Assembly: GCA_013696785.1 (NCBI GenBank)
Contig: JACCXW010000448.1
Coordinates: forward strand, 1-11,875
Reading direction: 5' to 3'
Length of the DNA stretch: 11,875 nt
DNA from: Geodermatophilaceae bacterium
GTDB lineage: Bacteria; Actinomycetota; Actinomycetes; Mycobacteriales; Geodermatophilaceae
Shown: positions 1 through 8,000 of the stretch, piece after piece
Numbering within the stretch: the stretch's first letter is position 1
Layout: every line of letters begins with the position of its first letter
Notes under the pieces: model-generated
What the model was told of the DNA's origin: nothing
Database searches by the model: none
Seen by the model: the letters and a program-made list of their open reading frames with translations, nothing else
Position numbers and translations under genes: made by a program

Positions 1-1128
1 GACTTCGCGTTCGTCGAGGCCCACAGCCCCGGAGCTGACGACTGGACCACGCTGCCCGACGAGTTAGGGCACACGAGCCAATCGACCGGGGACTCATGCC
101 CGGGCTGGCTGTCGCTGCATCCGTTCCTGCGGCACTACCAAGGCCCGGACTGCTCACCCACCGGCACGACCGGCGAGTGGCATGCGGCGAGCGGCAGCAG
201 CGAGGGCTGGGAGCAGTGGTCGGTGGACCTGTCGGCGTACGCCGGCGATGTCGAGGTCTCAATCGGTTACGCCAGCGACGAGTCCGTGCAGGATGCCGGC
301 GTCTTTGTCGACGACATCGAGGTGTCATCCGATCCGGGGACGCCTCCCGGTCCGGGGACGACGTCCTTCGAACGCGACGGCAACGTCCTGGACGGCTGGC
401 GTCCGACCGGCCCGCCACCGGGAAGCCCGCCGCTTGAGAACAACTGGATCGCCGGACCGATCGCGCTCGCCCCTCCGCCGCCCGGTGTCGGGGTGGCCGC
501 GTCCTTCGCCCGGCAACCGGAGATCCTGCAGTTCCTGTCCGGCACGTTCGGCCCGTATCCCTTCTCCGCCTCCGGCGGCATCGTCGACGACTACGACGTC
601 GGCTTCGCCTTGGAGAATCAGACCCGGCCGATCTACCCGCCCGGTTCGTTCGGCGACCAGGAATCGGGTGACAGCCTCGTGGTGCACGAGCTGGCGCACC
701 AGTGGTACGGCGACAGCCTGGCGGTGGCGACCTGGCAGCACATCTGGCTGAACGAGGGCTTCGCGACGTACGCGCAGTGGTTGCGGAGCGAGCACGAGGG
801 GCTCGGTTCGGCGCAGTCCTTGTTCGAGGACGTGTACAGGATTCCTGCGAACAGCTCTTTCTGGGACCTGACGATCGGTGATCCCGGCCGGAACAACCTC
901 TTCGACGGTGCGGTGTACGACCGCGGTGCGGCCACGTTGCAAGCACTGCGGTTGAGGATCGGTGACGAGGACTTCTTCCGGCTGCTGCCGGCGTGGTCGG
1001 CGTTGCGCGCCGACGGGAACGTGACGACAGCGCAGTTCATGGCACTGGCCGAGCACGTCTCCGGGCAGCAACTCGACCAGTTCTTCGACGACTGGCTCTT
1101 CACGCCGGCCAAACCACCGGCACCCTGA
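1..1128 (+). CDS. M1-family zinc metallopeptidase, 3' part (5' end outside window)
   Basis: The frame is open from base 1, so only the last 375 residues are visible. The zinc site is HELAH at 685-699 (visible residues 229-233), followed after 18 residues by Glu252 in NEGFA: the HExxH-x18-E signature of M1 (gluzincin) aminopeptidases. ALENQ (residues 203-207) stands where M1 enzymes carry the GxMEN substrate-binding loop, and Tyr306 in VYDRGA matches the transition-state Tyr. Residues 1 to about 110 are not M1-like. They resemble a secreted beta-sandwich (MAM / immune-inhibitor-A-like) module ending in VFVDDIEVS, with Cys33 and Cys51 able to form a disulfide. Pro/Gly-rich linkers follow. Such architecture is usual for secreted or surface peptidases, but signal peptide and N-terminal domain are off-window. 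The large C-terminal helical domain of classical M1 enzymes is absent. The gene converges on the kinase with 31 bp between stops. Family assignment is firm; substrate is unknown. Confidence 0.93.
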   Translation, partial: DFAFVEAHSPGADDWTTLPDELGHTSQSTGDSCPGWLSLHPFLRHYQGPDCSPTGTTGEWHAASGSSEGWEQWSVDLSAYAGDVEVSIGYASDESVQDAGVFVDDIEVSSDPGTPPGPGTTSFERDGNVLDGWRPTGPPPGSPPLENNWIAGPIALAPPPPGVGVAASFARQPEILQFLSGTFGPYPFSASGGIVDDYDVGFALENQTRPIYPPGSFGDQESGDSLVVHELAHQWYGDSLAVATWQHIWLNEGFATYAQWLRSEHEGLGSAQSLFEDVYRIPANSSFWDLTIGDPGRNNLFDGAVYDRGAATLQALRLRIGDEDFFRLLPAWSALRADGNVTTAQFMALAEHVSGQQLDQFFDDWLFTPAKPPAP

Positions 1129-1159
1129 GGCTGGGCGCACCGGCTGCCACGGCTCCTGG

Positions 1160-2818
1160 CTAGCAGGCGGTGTGGCCCGGTCCGATTTCGCTGACGGCGT
1201 CGATCTGGTACGGCGTCGGCCCGTCGACACTCGGGATGAGGGTGTAGGCCAGCCTCCAGTTGTTGCAGGTCTCGCCGGGCACCGGGCCGTCCTCGGCCGC
1301 CTGCCGGCTCGTGAAGGACGCGAGCACCTGCAGGCTCTCCCCGTCCGGCCGGTCTATCTCGCTGACGACGACACCGGAGTCGCGGGTCGAGCGCAGCCCC
1401 TCGGACCACGCGTCGAATTCGATCCGATCTCTCAACGCGGGCGAGAAGACCGCGTAGGCCTGCTCCAAGTCGCGGCCGTTGACGCCGCTGAAGTAGGCGC
1501 TCAGCGTGCTGCCCACAGCGTCCGCGGCCGGAACCTTCGCGACCGCGATGATGTCGGTCAGCCCGACGATCGTGGCGGTGGTGGGCGCGGGAGTGGACGG
1601 TGACGTTGTGGACGGTGCCGCTGTGGACGGCGGCCCCGTGGACGCCTGCGCCGTCGTCGTGCTCCCCGGCGTGGCCTGAGGGCTGGTGGCTTCGTCGCGC
1701 GACGGGTCGCCGGTCACAATGATCAGGGCCGCGACTGCGCCCTCGACGGCCAGCAGCGCGGCCAGGATCGCAGCGATCACGAGCCCCTTCGGTCGCCGTA
1801 CCGGCGGCGGTCCCGCGACGTACGCCGGCCGCTGTCCATGCGGTGGCCGTCCCTGCGGTGGCCGTCCCTGGGGTGGCCGTTCCCGGGGTGGGCCCATTGC
1901 CGGCTGCAGGCGTAGCGACGGGTCGGTCTCGACGACCTCGACCGGCGGCAGTGCAGACGCCGGCCGGCCCGCCACGATAAGCGGGGATACCGGTACGTCG
2001 AGTTGACGCTGAGCGGCCTGCAACGCCGTACCGAAGTGGGCCGCCGTCGCGAACCGGCGGCCGGGATCCTTTCCCATTGCCTGCGCCAGCACGCGATTGA
2101 TCGGGTCAGGGACGCCGTAGCCGCGCAGGTCCGGGGGCGGCTCGGACATGACGCGATAGAACATCGCGATGAGATCGCCGCCGGTCTCGAACGGTGGATG
2201 ACCGAGCAGCAGAGCCACGAGCGTTGCGGCAAGGGCGTAGATGTCGGACTGGGCCGTGGCCGGCTGCCCGTTCAGAACCTCCGGCGCGGAGAAGCCAGGA
2301 GTGATGGCGCGCTCGCCGGTGTGTGTGACTTCGGCGTCGGCAAGCCGGGCCTGGCCGAAGTCCCCCAGCCGGGGGCCGCCGTACTCGTCGATGAGGACGT
2401 TGCCCGGCTTGATGTCGCGGTGCAGGATTCCGGCGTCATGCGCGGTCTGCAACGCTCCGGCCAGCCGGACGCCGATGTCGGCCACCTCACGCCAAGGCAG
2501 CGGCCCACTGGTCTTCAGCCGCACCGCCAGTGAATCTGCGGCGTAGAACGGCATGATGAGAAAGGCGTGGTCGTCCGCTCGTACGCCGCCGTCGTGGACA
2601 CCCACGATGTGGGGGTGGCCGGACAGCTGTCCGAGCGCCCGGCATTCCTGTGCGAACCGGGCCCGTGCCCGCTCGTCGAGTCGCACCGTCAGGATCTTGA
2701 TCGCAACCTCGCGGTCGAGTCCTTCCTGCCGGGCCCGGTAGACCACCCCGAAGCCGCCCCGCCCGATCTCCGTCAGATCACGGAGTCCGGGATGCTGTGG
2801 GTACGTCACCCCGCCCAT
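1160..2818 (-). CDS. Transmembrane serine/threonine protein kinase (Pkn-type)
   Basis: With the ATG at 2816-2818 the protein has 552 residues. Residues 10-270 are a Hanks-type kinase domain: glycine loop GRGGFG (19-24), Lys41 in VAIK, HRDIKPGN (133-140), DFG (153-155), the activation segment ending in APE (178-180), and SDIYALA (191-197). All catalytic residues are present, so it should be active. A cytoplasmic juxtamembrane stretch (280-344) contains RPPQG-type repeats. One hydrophobic segment spans about 345-368, then comes a Pro/Ser/Thr-rich stalk (370-415) and an extracellular domain (about 430-552) with Cys518 and Cys552 able to pair. That domain looks NTF2-like (inference from its pattern; ligand unknown). 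The frame stays open upstream to 3172, but that extension overlaps sthA and shows no kinase homology. No convincing ribosome binding site precedes the chosen ATG, and GTG at 2809 is an alternative. It is transcribed divergently from sthA. Confidence 0.93.
   Translation of the reverse strand: MGGVTYPQHPGLRDLTEIGRGGFGVVYRARQEGLDREVAIKILTVRLDERARARFAQECRALGQLSGHPHIVGVHDGGVRADDHAFLIMPFYAADSLAVRLKTSGPLPWREVADIGVRLAGALQTAHDAGILHRDIKPGNVLIDEYGGPRLGDFGQARLADAEVTHTGERAITPGFSAPEVLNGQPATAQSDIYALAATLVALLLGHPPFETGGDLIAMFYRVMSEPPPDLRGYGVPDPINRVLAQAMGKDPGRRFATAAHFGTALQAAQRQLDVPVSPLIVAGRPASALPPVEVVETDPSLRLQPAMGPPRERPPQGRPPQGRPPHGQRPAYVAGPPPVRRPKGLVIAAILAALLAVEGAVAALIIVTGDPSRDEATSPQATPGSTTTAQASTGPPSTAAPSTTSPSTPAPTTATIVGLTDIIAVAKVPAADAVGSTLSAYFSGVNGRDLEQAYAVFSPALRDRIEFDAWSEGLRSTRDSGVVVSEIDRPDGESLQVLASFTSRQAAEDGPVPGETCNNWRLAYTLIPSVDGPTPYQIDAVSEIGPGHTAC
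1840..1884. repeat. Three 15-bp tandem repeats inside the kinase gene
   Basis: The unit GCGGTGGCCGTCCCT occurs twice exactly (1840-1854, 1855-1869) and a third time with three changes (1870-1884). It encodes, on the minus strand, the Arg/Pro/Gln/Gly repeat of the kinase juxtamembrane linker. Because 15 bp is five codons, gain or loss of a unit keeps the reading frame. Confidence 0.85.
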
Positions 2819-2890
2819 TGTCCAGGGTGCGTCCGGTGACCGCCCTGCCCGTGGTGCGGCAGGATGGGCCGCGGCCGAGTCCGACCGTGC

Positions 2891-2897
2891 GGAGGGG
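2891..2897 (+). promoter_or_regulatory. Ribosome binding site of sthA
   Basis: GGAGGGG lies 5 bases before the ATG at 2903. It decides the start: the in-frame ATG at 2864 would add 13 residues that do not fit the family and has no such site. The whole kinase-sthA gap is only 84 bp, so both divergent promoters must lie in it or extend into the genes. No clear -35/-10 pair was found. Confidence 0.85.
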
Positions 2898-2902
2898 TTG
2901 CG

Positions 2903-4309
2903 ATGTCCGACGTAGAGCTGCTCGTCATCGGGTCGGGACCCGGTGGGCAGAAGGCCGCCATCGCCGGAGCCAAGATGGGCCGGCGGACGGCGGTCGTGGA
3001 GAAGGTCAACATGGTTGGCGGGGTGTGTATCAACACCGGCACGATCCCGTCGAAGACGCTGCGCGAGGCGATCGTCTACCTGACCGGGCTGAGTCAGCGC
3101 GAGGTGTACGGCCACTCCTACCGGCTCAAGCAGGACATCAGCGTCGGCGACCTGTCCGCGCGCACGCAACACGTGATCGGCCGTGAGATCGACGTCATTC
3201 GCAGCCAGCTCGGGCGGAACCGGGTTTCGCTGCTTCCCGGCACAGCTCGGTTCCTCGATCCGAACACCGTCGGCGTGCAGTCGGAGGACGGCACCGAGCT
3301 GACCGTGCGTGCGGACCGCATCGTGATCGCGTCGGGCACCCGTCCAGCTCGACCGTCCACAGTGGACTTTGATGGCCGGACCATCGTCGACAGCGACCAG
3401 GTGATCGGCCTGGACCGGATTCCGGCGTCGATGGTCGTTGTCGGGGCGGGGGTGATCGGCATCGAGTACGCGTCGATGTTCGCAGCGCTAGGGACGAAGG
3501 TCACCGTGGTCGAGACCCGCGACCGGATGCTGGACTTCTGCGACCTGGAGATCGTCGAGGCCTTGAAGTACCAGCTGCGGGATCTTGCCGTGACGTTCCG
3601 CTTCCGTGAGACCGTGGCTCGCGTGGAGCGGCACGAGGACGGGACGCTGACGCATCTGGCCAGTGGCAAGAAGATTCCCGCCGACACGGTGCTCTACTCG
3701 GCCGGCCGACAGGGCGCCACGGAGGCGCTGGAACTACAGAATGCGGGGCTGCAGGCCGACAAGCGCGGTCGGATCACGGTGAACTCCGACTACCAGACGG
3801 AAGTCCCGCACATCTACGCGGTCGGAGACGTGATCGGGTTCCCGGCACTCGCAGCCACCTCGATGGAGCAGGGCCGGCGGGCGACGCATCATGCCTTTGA
3901 CGAGCCCGTACCCGGATCGCTGACCGACCTGCAGCCCATCGGCATCTACACGATCCCGGAGATCAGCTACGTCGGGCAGACCGAGGAGCAGCTGACCGAG
4001 TCCTCGATCCCGTTCGAGGTCGGTGTCGCGCGCTATCGCGAGCTGGCCCGCGGCGCGATTCTCGGTGACTCCTACGGGATGCTCAAGTTGCTCGTGCATG
4101 CCGAAGAGCGGCATCTGCTGGGCGTCCACGTGTTCGGCACCGGCGCCACCGAGCTCGTCCACATCGGACAGACGGTGATGGGCTGCGGCGGGACGGTGGA
4201 CTACCTGACCGACGCGGTCTTCAACTACCCGACGCTGGCCGAGTCCTACAAGGTCGCGGCGCTGGACGCGATGAACAAGATGCGGGCGGTGGCCCGCTTC
4301 GCCGGCTAG
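2903..4309 (+). CDS. sthA: Soluble pyridine nucleotide transhydrogenase (Si-specific)
   Basis: This 468-residue cytoplasmic FAD flavoprotein is predicted to exchange hydride between NADPH and NAD+, balancing the two cofactor pools. It has the N-terminal FAD fold (GSGPGG, residues 10-15), the central NAD(P) fold (GAGVIG, 181-186), the second FAD motif (IYAVGDVIG, 304-312) and a C-terminal dimerisation domain. The feature separating it from dihydrolipoamide dehydrogenase is the active-site segment GVCINTGTIPSK. Only Cys42 is present, with Thr47 where the second redox Cys would be, so no redox disulfide can form. The C-terminal His-Glu dyad region reads NYPTLAE rather than HPTxxE, again as in SthA. 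Length and motifs agree with the mycobacterial SthA sequence as I remember it. It lies divergent from the kinase, and its TAG stop overlaps the stop of the toxin gene on the other strand within a single CTAG. Confidence 0.95.
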   Translation: MSDVELLVIGSGPGGQKAAIAGAKMGRRTAVVEKVNMVGGVCINTGTIPSKTLREAIVYLTGLSQREVYGHSYRLKQDISVGDLSARTQHVIGREIDVIRSQLGRNRVSLLPGTARFLDPNTVGVQSEDGTELTVRADRIVIASGTRPARPSTVDFDGRTIVDSDQVIGLDRIPASMVVVGAGVIGIEYASMFAALGTKVTVVETRDRMLDFCDLEIVEALKYQLRDLAVTFRFRETVARVERHEDGTLTHLASGKKIPADTVLYSAGRQGATEALELQNAGLQADKRGRITVNSDYQTEVPHIYAVGDVIGFPALAATSMEQGRRATHHAFDEPVPGSLTDLQPIGIYTIPEISYVGQTEEQLTESSIPFEVGVARYRELARGAILGDSYGMLKLLVHAEERHLLGVHVFGTGATELVHIGQTVMGCGGTVDYLTDAVFNYPTLAESYKVAALDAMNKMRAVARFAG

Positions 4310-4668
4310 GAGTGCAGGCGGACGGAGATCTCCTCGACATCGATTGAACCCGTTGCCACCTGCATGACGAGATCGAAAGCAGCGTCGTCGGAGAGGTCGC
4401 ACGGATGACCGTTGATGTCCAGGAACACTGTTGTCGCGAGCCAAGCCAGCCGCTTGTTGCCGTCGACGAGCGCGTGATTTCTCGCTAGCGAGTGCAGCAG
4501 GGCCGCCGCTTTGAGGGGCAGGGTGGGGTAGGCGTCCTCGCCGAAGGCACTTGATCGCGGTCGTGCGGCAGCGGAGTCAAGCAGCCCTAGATCACGGACC
4601 GGCCCGGCCGCCAGCCCTCGAACGAGGCCGAGGAGATCCTCCAAGTCCAGGTATTCGATCCTCGTCAC
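4306..4668 (-). CDS. doc: Doc/Fic-family toxin (death-on-curing type)
   Basis: The 120-residue protein has the length and motif of Doc toxins: HALVDGNKR at residues 65-73 matches the family's HxFxDGNKR, with His65, Asp69, Asn71, Lys72 and Arg73. Characterised Doc proteins phosphorylate translation factor EF-Tu and stop translation; the motif here is intact, so activity is plausible. Phe is replaced by Leu at the third motif position, a conservative change. The start is GTG at 4666-4668, which overlaps the antitoxin TGA stop (GTGA), so the two are very likely translationally coupled. The canonical partner of Doc is Phd; here the upstream gene is a ribbon-helix-helix protein instead. The 3' end overlaps the end of sthA by four bases, leaving no room for a terminator between the two transcripts. 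Confidence 0.92.
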   Translation of the reverse strand: MTRIEYLDLEDLLGLVRGLAAGPVRDLGLLDSAAARPRSSAFGEDAYPTLPLKAAALLHSLARNHALVDGNKRLAWLATTVFLDINGHPCDLSDDAAFDLVMQVATGSIDVEEISVRLHS

Positions 4669-4880
4669 ACGCTTCCGAGCCGATCGAGGACGTCACCCCA
4701 CCGCGCGATCATCCGCTCGGAACTGTCGTTGACCCGGGACACATGCTCACTGCGTTCGAACCGCTCAAGGACTGCGCGCCGGATGATCTCCTGACGTGAC
4801 GCACCCTCGGCAGCAGCGAGAGCCGTCAGCGCCTTCTCAAGTTCTGCGTCGGTCCGCAGCGTCATCGCCATGCGTGGCAT
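4665..4880 (-). CDS. Ribbon-helix-helix antitoxin of the Doc pair
   Basis: A 71-residue protein lies immediately upstream of doc with a 4-base overlap. The N-terminus gives a short beta strand (MTLRT) followed by two helices with the ASRQEIIRRAV turn typical of CopG/RHH DNA-binding antitoxins. These dimerise, bind palindromes in their own promoter and use the C-terminal tail to neutralise the toxin. The tail here (about residues 45-71, containing MIARWGDVLDRL) is the presumed Doc-binding part. The start is uncertain: ATGs at 4878-4880, 4869-4871 and 4863-4865 are all in frame and none has a strong ribosome binding site. The outermost is given here. Family is inferred from sequence pattern and position; function from the operon. 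Confidence 0.85.
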   Translation of the reverse strand: MPRMAMTLRTDAELEKALTALAAAEGASRQEIIRRAVLERFERSEHVSRVNDSSERMIARWGDVLDRLGSV

Positions 4881-4902
4881 GGTACCGCGGTGATACCAAT
4901 GC
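4877..4902. promoter_or_regulatory. Imperfect dyad over the antitoxin start, candidate operator
   Basis: GCATGGTA at 4877-4884 faces TACCAATGC at 4894-4902, an inverted repeat with one bulged base around a GC-rich centre that itself contains GGTACC and CCGCGG palindromes. It covers the first antitoxin ATG. RHH antitoxins commonly autorepress through such sites, so this is a candidate operator; it could equally fold in mRNA. Binding is inference. Confidence 0.45.
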
Positions 4903-4924
4903 CGCGGCGTGTCGCACCGCGCTT

Positions 4925-4992
4925 TCCTCATGACGACGTTGCAGCCTGGATTGTCGGTGGGTCTGGCTAGCGTCCGGGCGTCGTCATGAGGA
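4925..4992. promoter_or_regulatory. Perfect 14-bp inverted repeat in the divergent intergenic region
   Basis: TCCTCATGACGACG (4925-4938) is exactly complementary to CGTCGTCATGAGGA (4979-4992), with 40 bases between. It lies in the 129-bp gap between the antitoxin and the nuclease-helicase, and its right arm ends five bases before the helicase ribosome binding site. It may be a paired operator for a dimeric repressor (possibly the RHH protein) or a 5'-leader stem. A -10-like TAGCGT lies at 4968-4973 within the spacer, but no -35 partner at proper spacing was found. Confidence 0.6.
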
Positions 4993-4997
4993 TTGCG

Positions 4998-5004
4998 AGG
5001 AGGG
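4998..5004 (+). promoter_or_regulatory. Ribosome binding site of the nuclease-helicase
   Basis: AGGAGGG sits 5 bases before ATG 5010. It sets the start eight codons inside the longest open frame, whose first ATG (4986) lies within the right arm of the inverted repeat. Confidence 0.85.
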
Positions 5005-5009
5005 TGAGC

Positions 5010-8000
5010 ATGCAGAACGTCGACGGTCGTCTGGTGCTGAGCCCGACCGACCTGACCAAGCACCTGGCCTGCCCGCACGTCACGACCTTGGACCTTCGCG
5101 CCCTGGAGATGCCGGCGGCATCCGCGGCACCCGATGACGCGCTCGCCCTCATCCTCGACAAGGGCAACTCGCACGAGAAGGAGTTCCTGGACTCGCTTGT
5201 GCGGGAGGGGAAGTCGGTACTGGAGATCCCCACCGAGTTCGACGCGGCCGGTCGTCGCCGGGCCGAGCGGCTGACCGTCGAGGCGATGCGCCAGGGCGTC
5301 GACGTGATCTACCAGGCCGCGTTCTTCGACGCCCAGTGGGGTGGCCAGGCTGACTTCCTGCTGCGGACCGATCGACCGTCCGACCTCGGCTCATGGTCCT
5401 ACGACATCGCGGACACCAAGCTCGCGCGGCAGCTGAAGGTGCCGGCCCTGCTGCAGATGGCGACGTACGCCGAGCGGCTGACCGTCCTGCAGGGCGTGCC
5501 GCCGGAGAATCTGTTCGTCGTCACCGGCGACGGCGTACGCCGACCCTGGCGGCTGCTCGACGTCTCCTCGTTCGCGCGACGGGCCAGGGCCCGCCTGCGA
5601 TCCGCGATCGACGTGCCTCCGGCGACCGAGGCGCTGCCGGTGCAGCACTGTTCGCAGTGCCGCTGGGCGCCGCGGTGCAAGCAGGAGTGGGCTGACAACG
5701 ACGACCTGTCGCTCGTGGCGAACATGCGCGCCGACCAGCGGCTGAAACTGCGCGACGCCGGAATCCGAACGGTGGTGGACCTGGCCGCAGCGAATCCGCA
5801 GACGCTGCCCACCGCCCGCGGCTCCGCCGATCGGCTGGTCGGCCAGGCGCGCTTGCAGGTGGCGGAGCGACAGGACGGGGCTCCGTCGTACGAGTTGCTG
5901 GAGCCGCATCCGGTTCTCGGGCTCTGCCGGCTGCCCGAGCCGGACCCCGGTGACGTCTATCTGGACTTCGAGGGCGACCCGTACGCCGAGGAGGGGGCCG
6001 GTCGCGAATACCTCGCGGGCATCGGGGACGCAGCCGGCGGCTTCCGCACGCTGTGGGCACACAGCCGCGACAAGGAACGCGCCATGATCACCGACCTGGT
6101 CGACTATCTGCTGCAGCGCTGGCGGCAGTACCCGGGGATGCACGTCTACCACTACGCGTCGTACGAGACGGCGGCCATCAAACGGCTCACCGGCCGGTAC
6201 GGCGTCCGCGAGGCCGAACTGGACCAGTTGCTGCGCGGCGAGCGGTTCGTGGACCTGTACGCCGTCGTACGCCAGGGATTGCGGATCAGCAAACCGTCGT
6301 ACTCCATCAAGTACCTGGAGGCGTTCTACTGGGGCGCCGTCCGAGGTGGTGGGGAGGTCGCCGACGCGATGGAGAGCGTCGTCGCGTACGAGAAGTGGCT
6401 GGTGGAACGCGACCCGACGACGCTCGCTCAGATCGAGGACTACAACCGGCTCGACGTCGAGTCGACCGCCGCCCTGCACGTGTGGCTGGAGGAGCGCCGC
6501 TGGGAGGCCGCCGGAACGTTCGGCCCGCTGCCCCGGCCGGGCGACGTTCTCACGGAGCCCGCGGACGTCAGCGACGCCGAACTGGTGGAGACGGCGCTGG
6601 CCGAGCGGATGTGCGCTGCCGGTCAGCCCCTGCTGGCCGCGCTGGTGCAGTGGCATCGTCGCGAAGGCCGGCCACGCTGGTGGGACATCTTCCGGCTCAA
6701 GGACCTCACCGACGACGATCTCGTGCGGGACGCCTCTGCGCTCGGCGGCCTGTCCGTGCCGGAGCCCGCCGGTACCGAGAAGCGCAGCACGCTCTGGCGG
6801 TACACCTTCCTGCCGCAGGACACGAAGGTAGGCAAGGAGGCGCTGGACGTCGACACCGCCACCACCGTGGGCACCGTGTTCGCAGGCGACGCCGCGAGCG
6901 GCTGGCTGGTGCTGAAGGTCGGGCCTGGCAAGCCCGCACCGACTCCGCGCGGCTTCGCGCCGGGTGGCCCGCCGGGCGACCAGGTGATGCGGGAGTCCAT
7001 CGCCTTTGTCGCGGAGCAGCAGCTCGCCGGTGGGTCGACGCCGGGCCAGCGGCTGCTCGAGCGGCGGGTGCCGGCTGGAATGGACCTGCTGGCCGGAGAG
7101 TCCCCGCAGATGGCGGTGGTCCGGGTGGGCCGAACGCTTCGCGGTGAGGTGCTGGCCGTGCAGGGTCCGCCAGGGAGCGGCAAGACGACGGTCGCGGCGG
7201 AGCTGATCCGCGCCCTGCTCGACGACGGCAAGCGGGTCGGGGTCACGGCGACGTCGCATGCCGTCATCGGCAACCTGCTGAGCGCGGTGGACCGGCCGGG
7301 TATGCAGAAGTGCGATCCCACCGAGCATTGCGGTGCTTGCGACGTCGAGCACACGACGAGCAACGCAGCCGTTCTGGCCGCCCTGACGACGGGGGCAGCA
7401 CGGCTGGTCGGCGGTACGGCGTGGCTGTGGGCGCGCGCGGACATGCGTGCCTCCGTCGACGTACTGGTCGTGGACGAGGCCGGGCAGTTCGCGCTGGCGA
7501 ACGCGGTGGCCGTCGCCCAGGCCGCGTCGTCGCTGGTGTTGCTGGGCGACCCGCAGCAACTGACCCAGCCGACGCAGGCCCAGCACCCCGACGGCGCGGA
7601 CGCATCTGCCCTCGGGCATCTGCTACGGGACCACAACACGATCCCGCCCGAGCGCGGGATCTTCCTGGACACCTCCTGGCGGATGCATCCCGAGATCACC
7701 GCGTTCGTCTCCGACCTCGCCTACGAGAGCAGGCTGCTCGCCGCGCCCGGCCGGGAGCGGCAGCGGATCCACTCCGCCGGGTTGCTGGCCGGCAGCGGGC
7801 TGCGGTACGTCCCCGTCTCGCACGAGGGCAACGCAGCCGGCTCGGACGAGGAGGTCCACGTGGTCGCGGGCCTCGTCTCGGATCTGGTCGGCGGCCTCTA
7901 CGCCGACCACAAGGATGTGGAGCGCCCGCTAGGGCTGTCCGAAATCCTGGTGGTGACGCCGTACAACAACCAGGTGGGCCGGCTGCGAGCGGCGCTGCCG

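Noticed and set aside
1129..1159. Terminator between the peptidase and the kinase
   Set aside because: Only 4-bp stems without a T-tract can be drawn in and around this short gap.
2819..3172. N-terminal extension of the kinase to 3172
   Set aside because: It would overlap the well-supported start of sthA and has no kinase-like or signal sequence; homology begins just after the ATG at 2818.
2903..4309. Dihydrolipoamide dehydrogenase or mercuric reductase
   Set aside because: The second redox cysteine is Thr (CINTGTIPSK) and the C-terminal His of HPT is missing, which fits SthA and excludes the disulfide oxidoreductases.
4939..4973. Sigma-70-like promoter using TTGCAG and TAGCGT
   Set aside because: The spacing between the two hexamers is 23 bases, too long for a standard promoter, and no better -35 is visible.
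5010..5700. CRISPR-associated Cas4
   Set aside because: The nuclease domain is Cas4-like but fused to exonuclease and helicase domains, and no CRISPR repeats or other cas genes are present in the window.
5391..7619. A 742-codon open frame on the minus strand opposite the nuclease-helicase
   Set aside because: Composition is dominated by Arg, Gly, His and Gln with no domain motifs. It is the expected antisense shadow of a GC-rich gene whose plus-strand product has full motif conservation.
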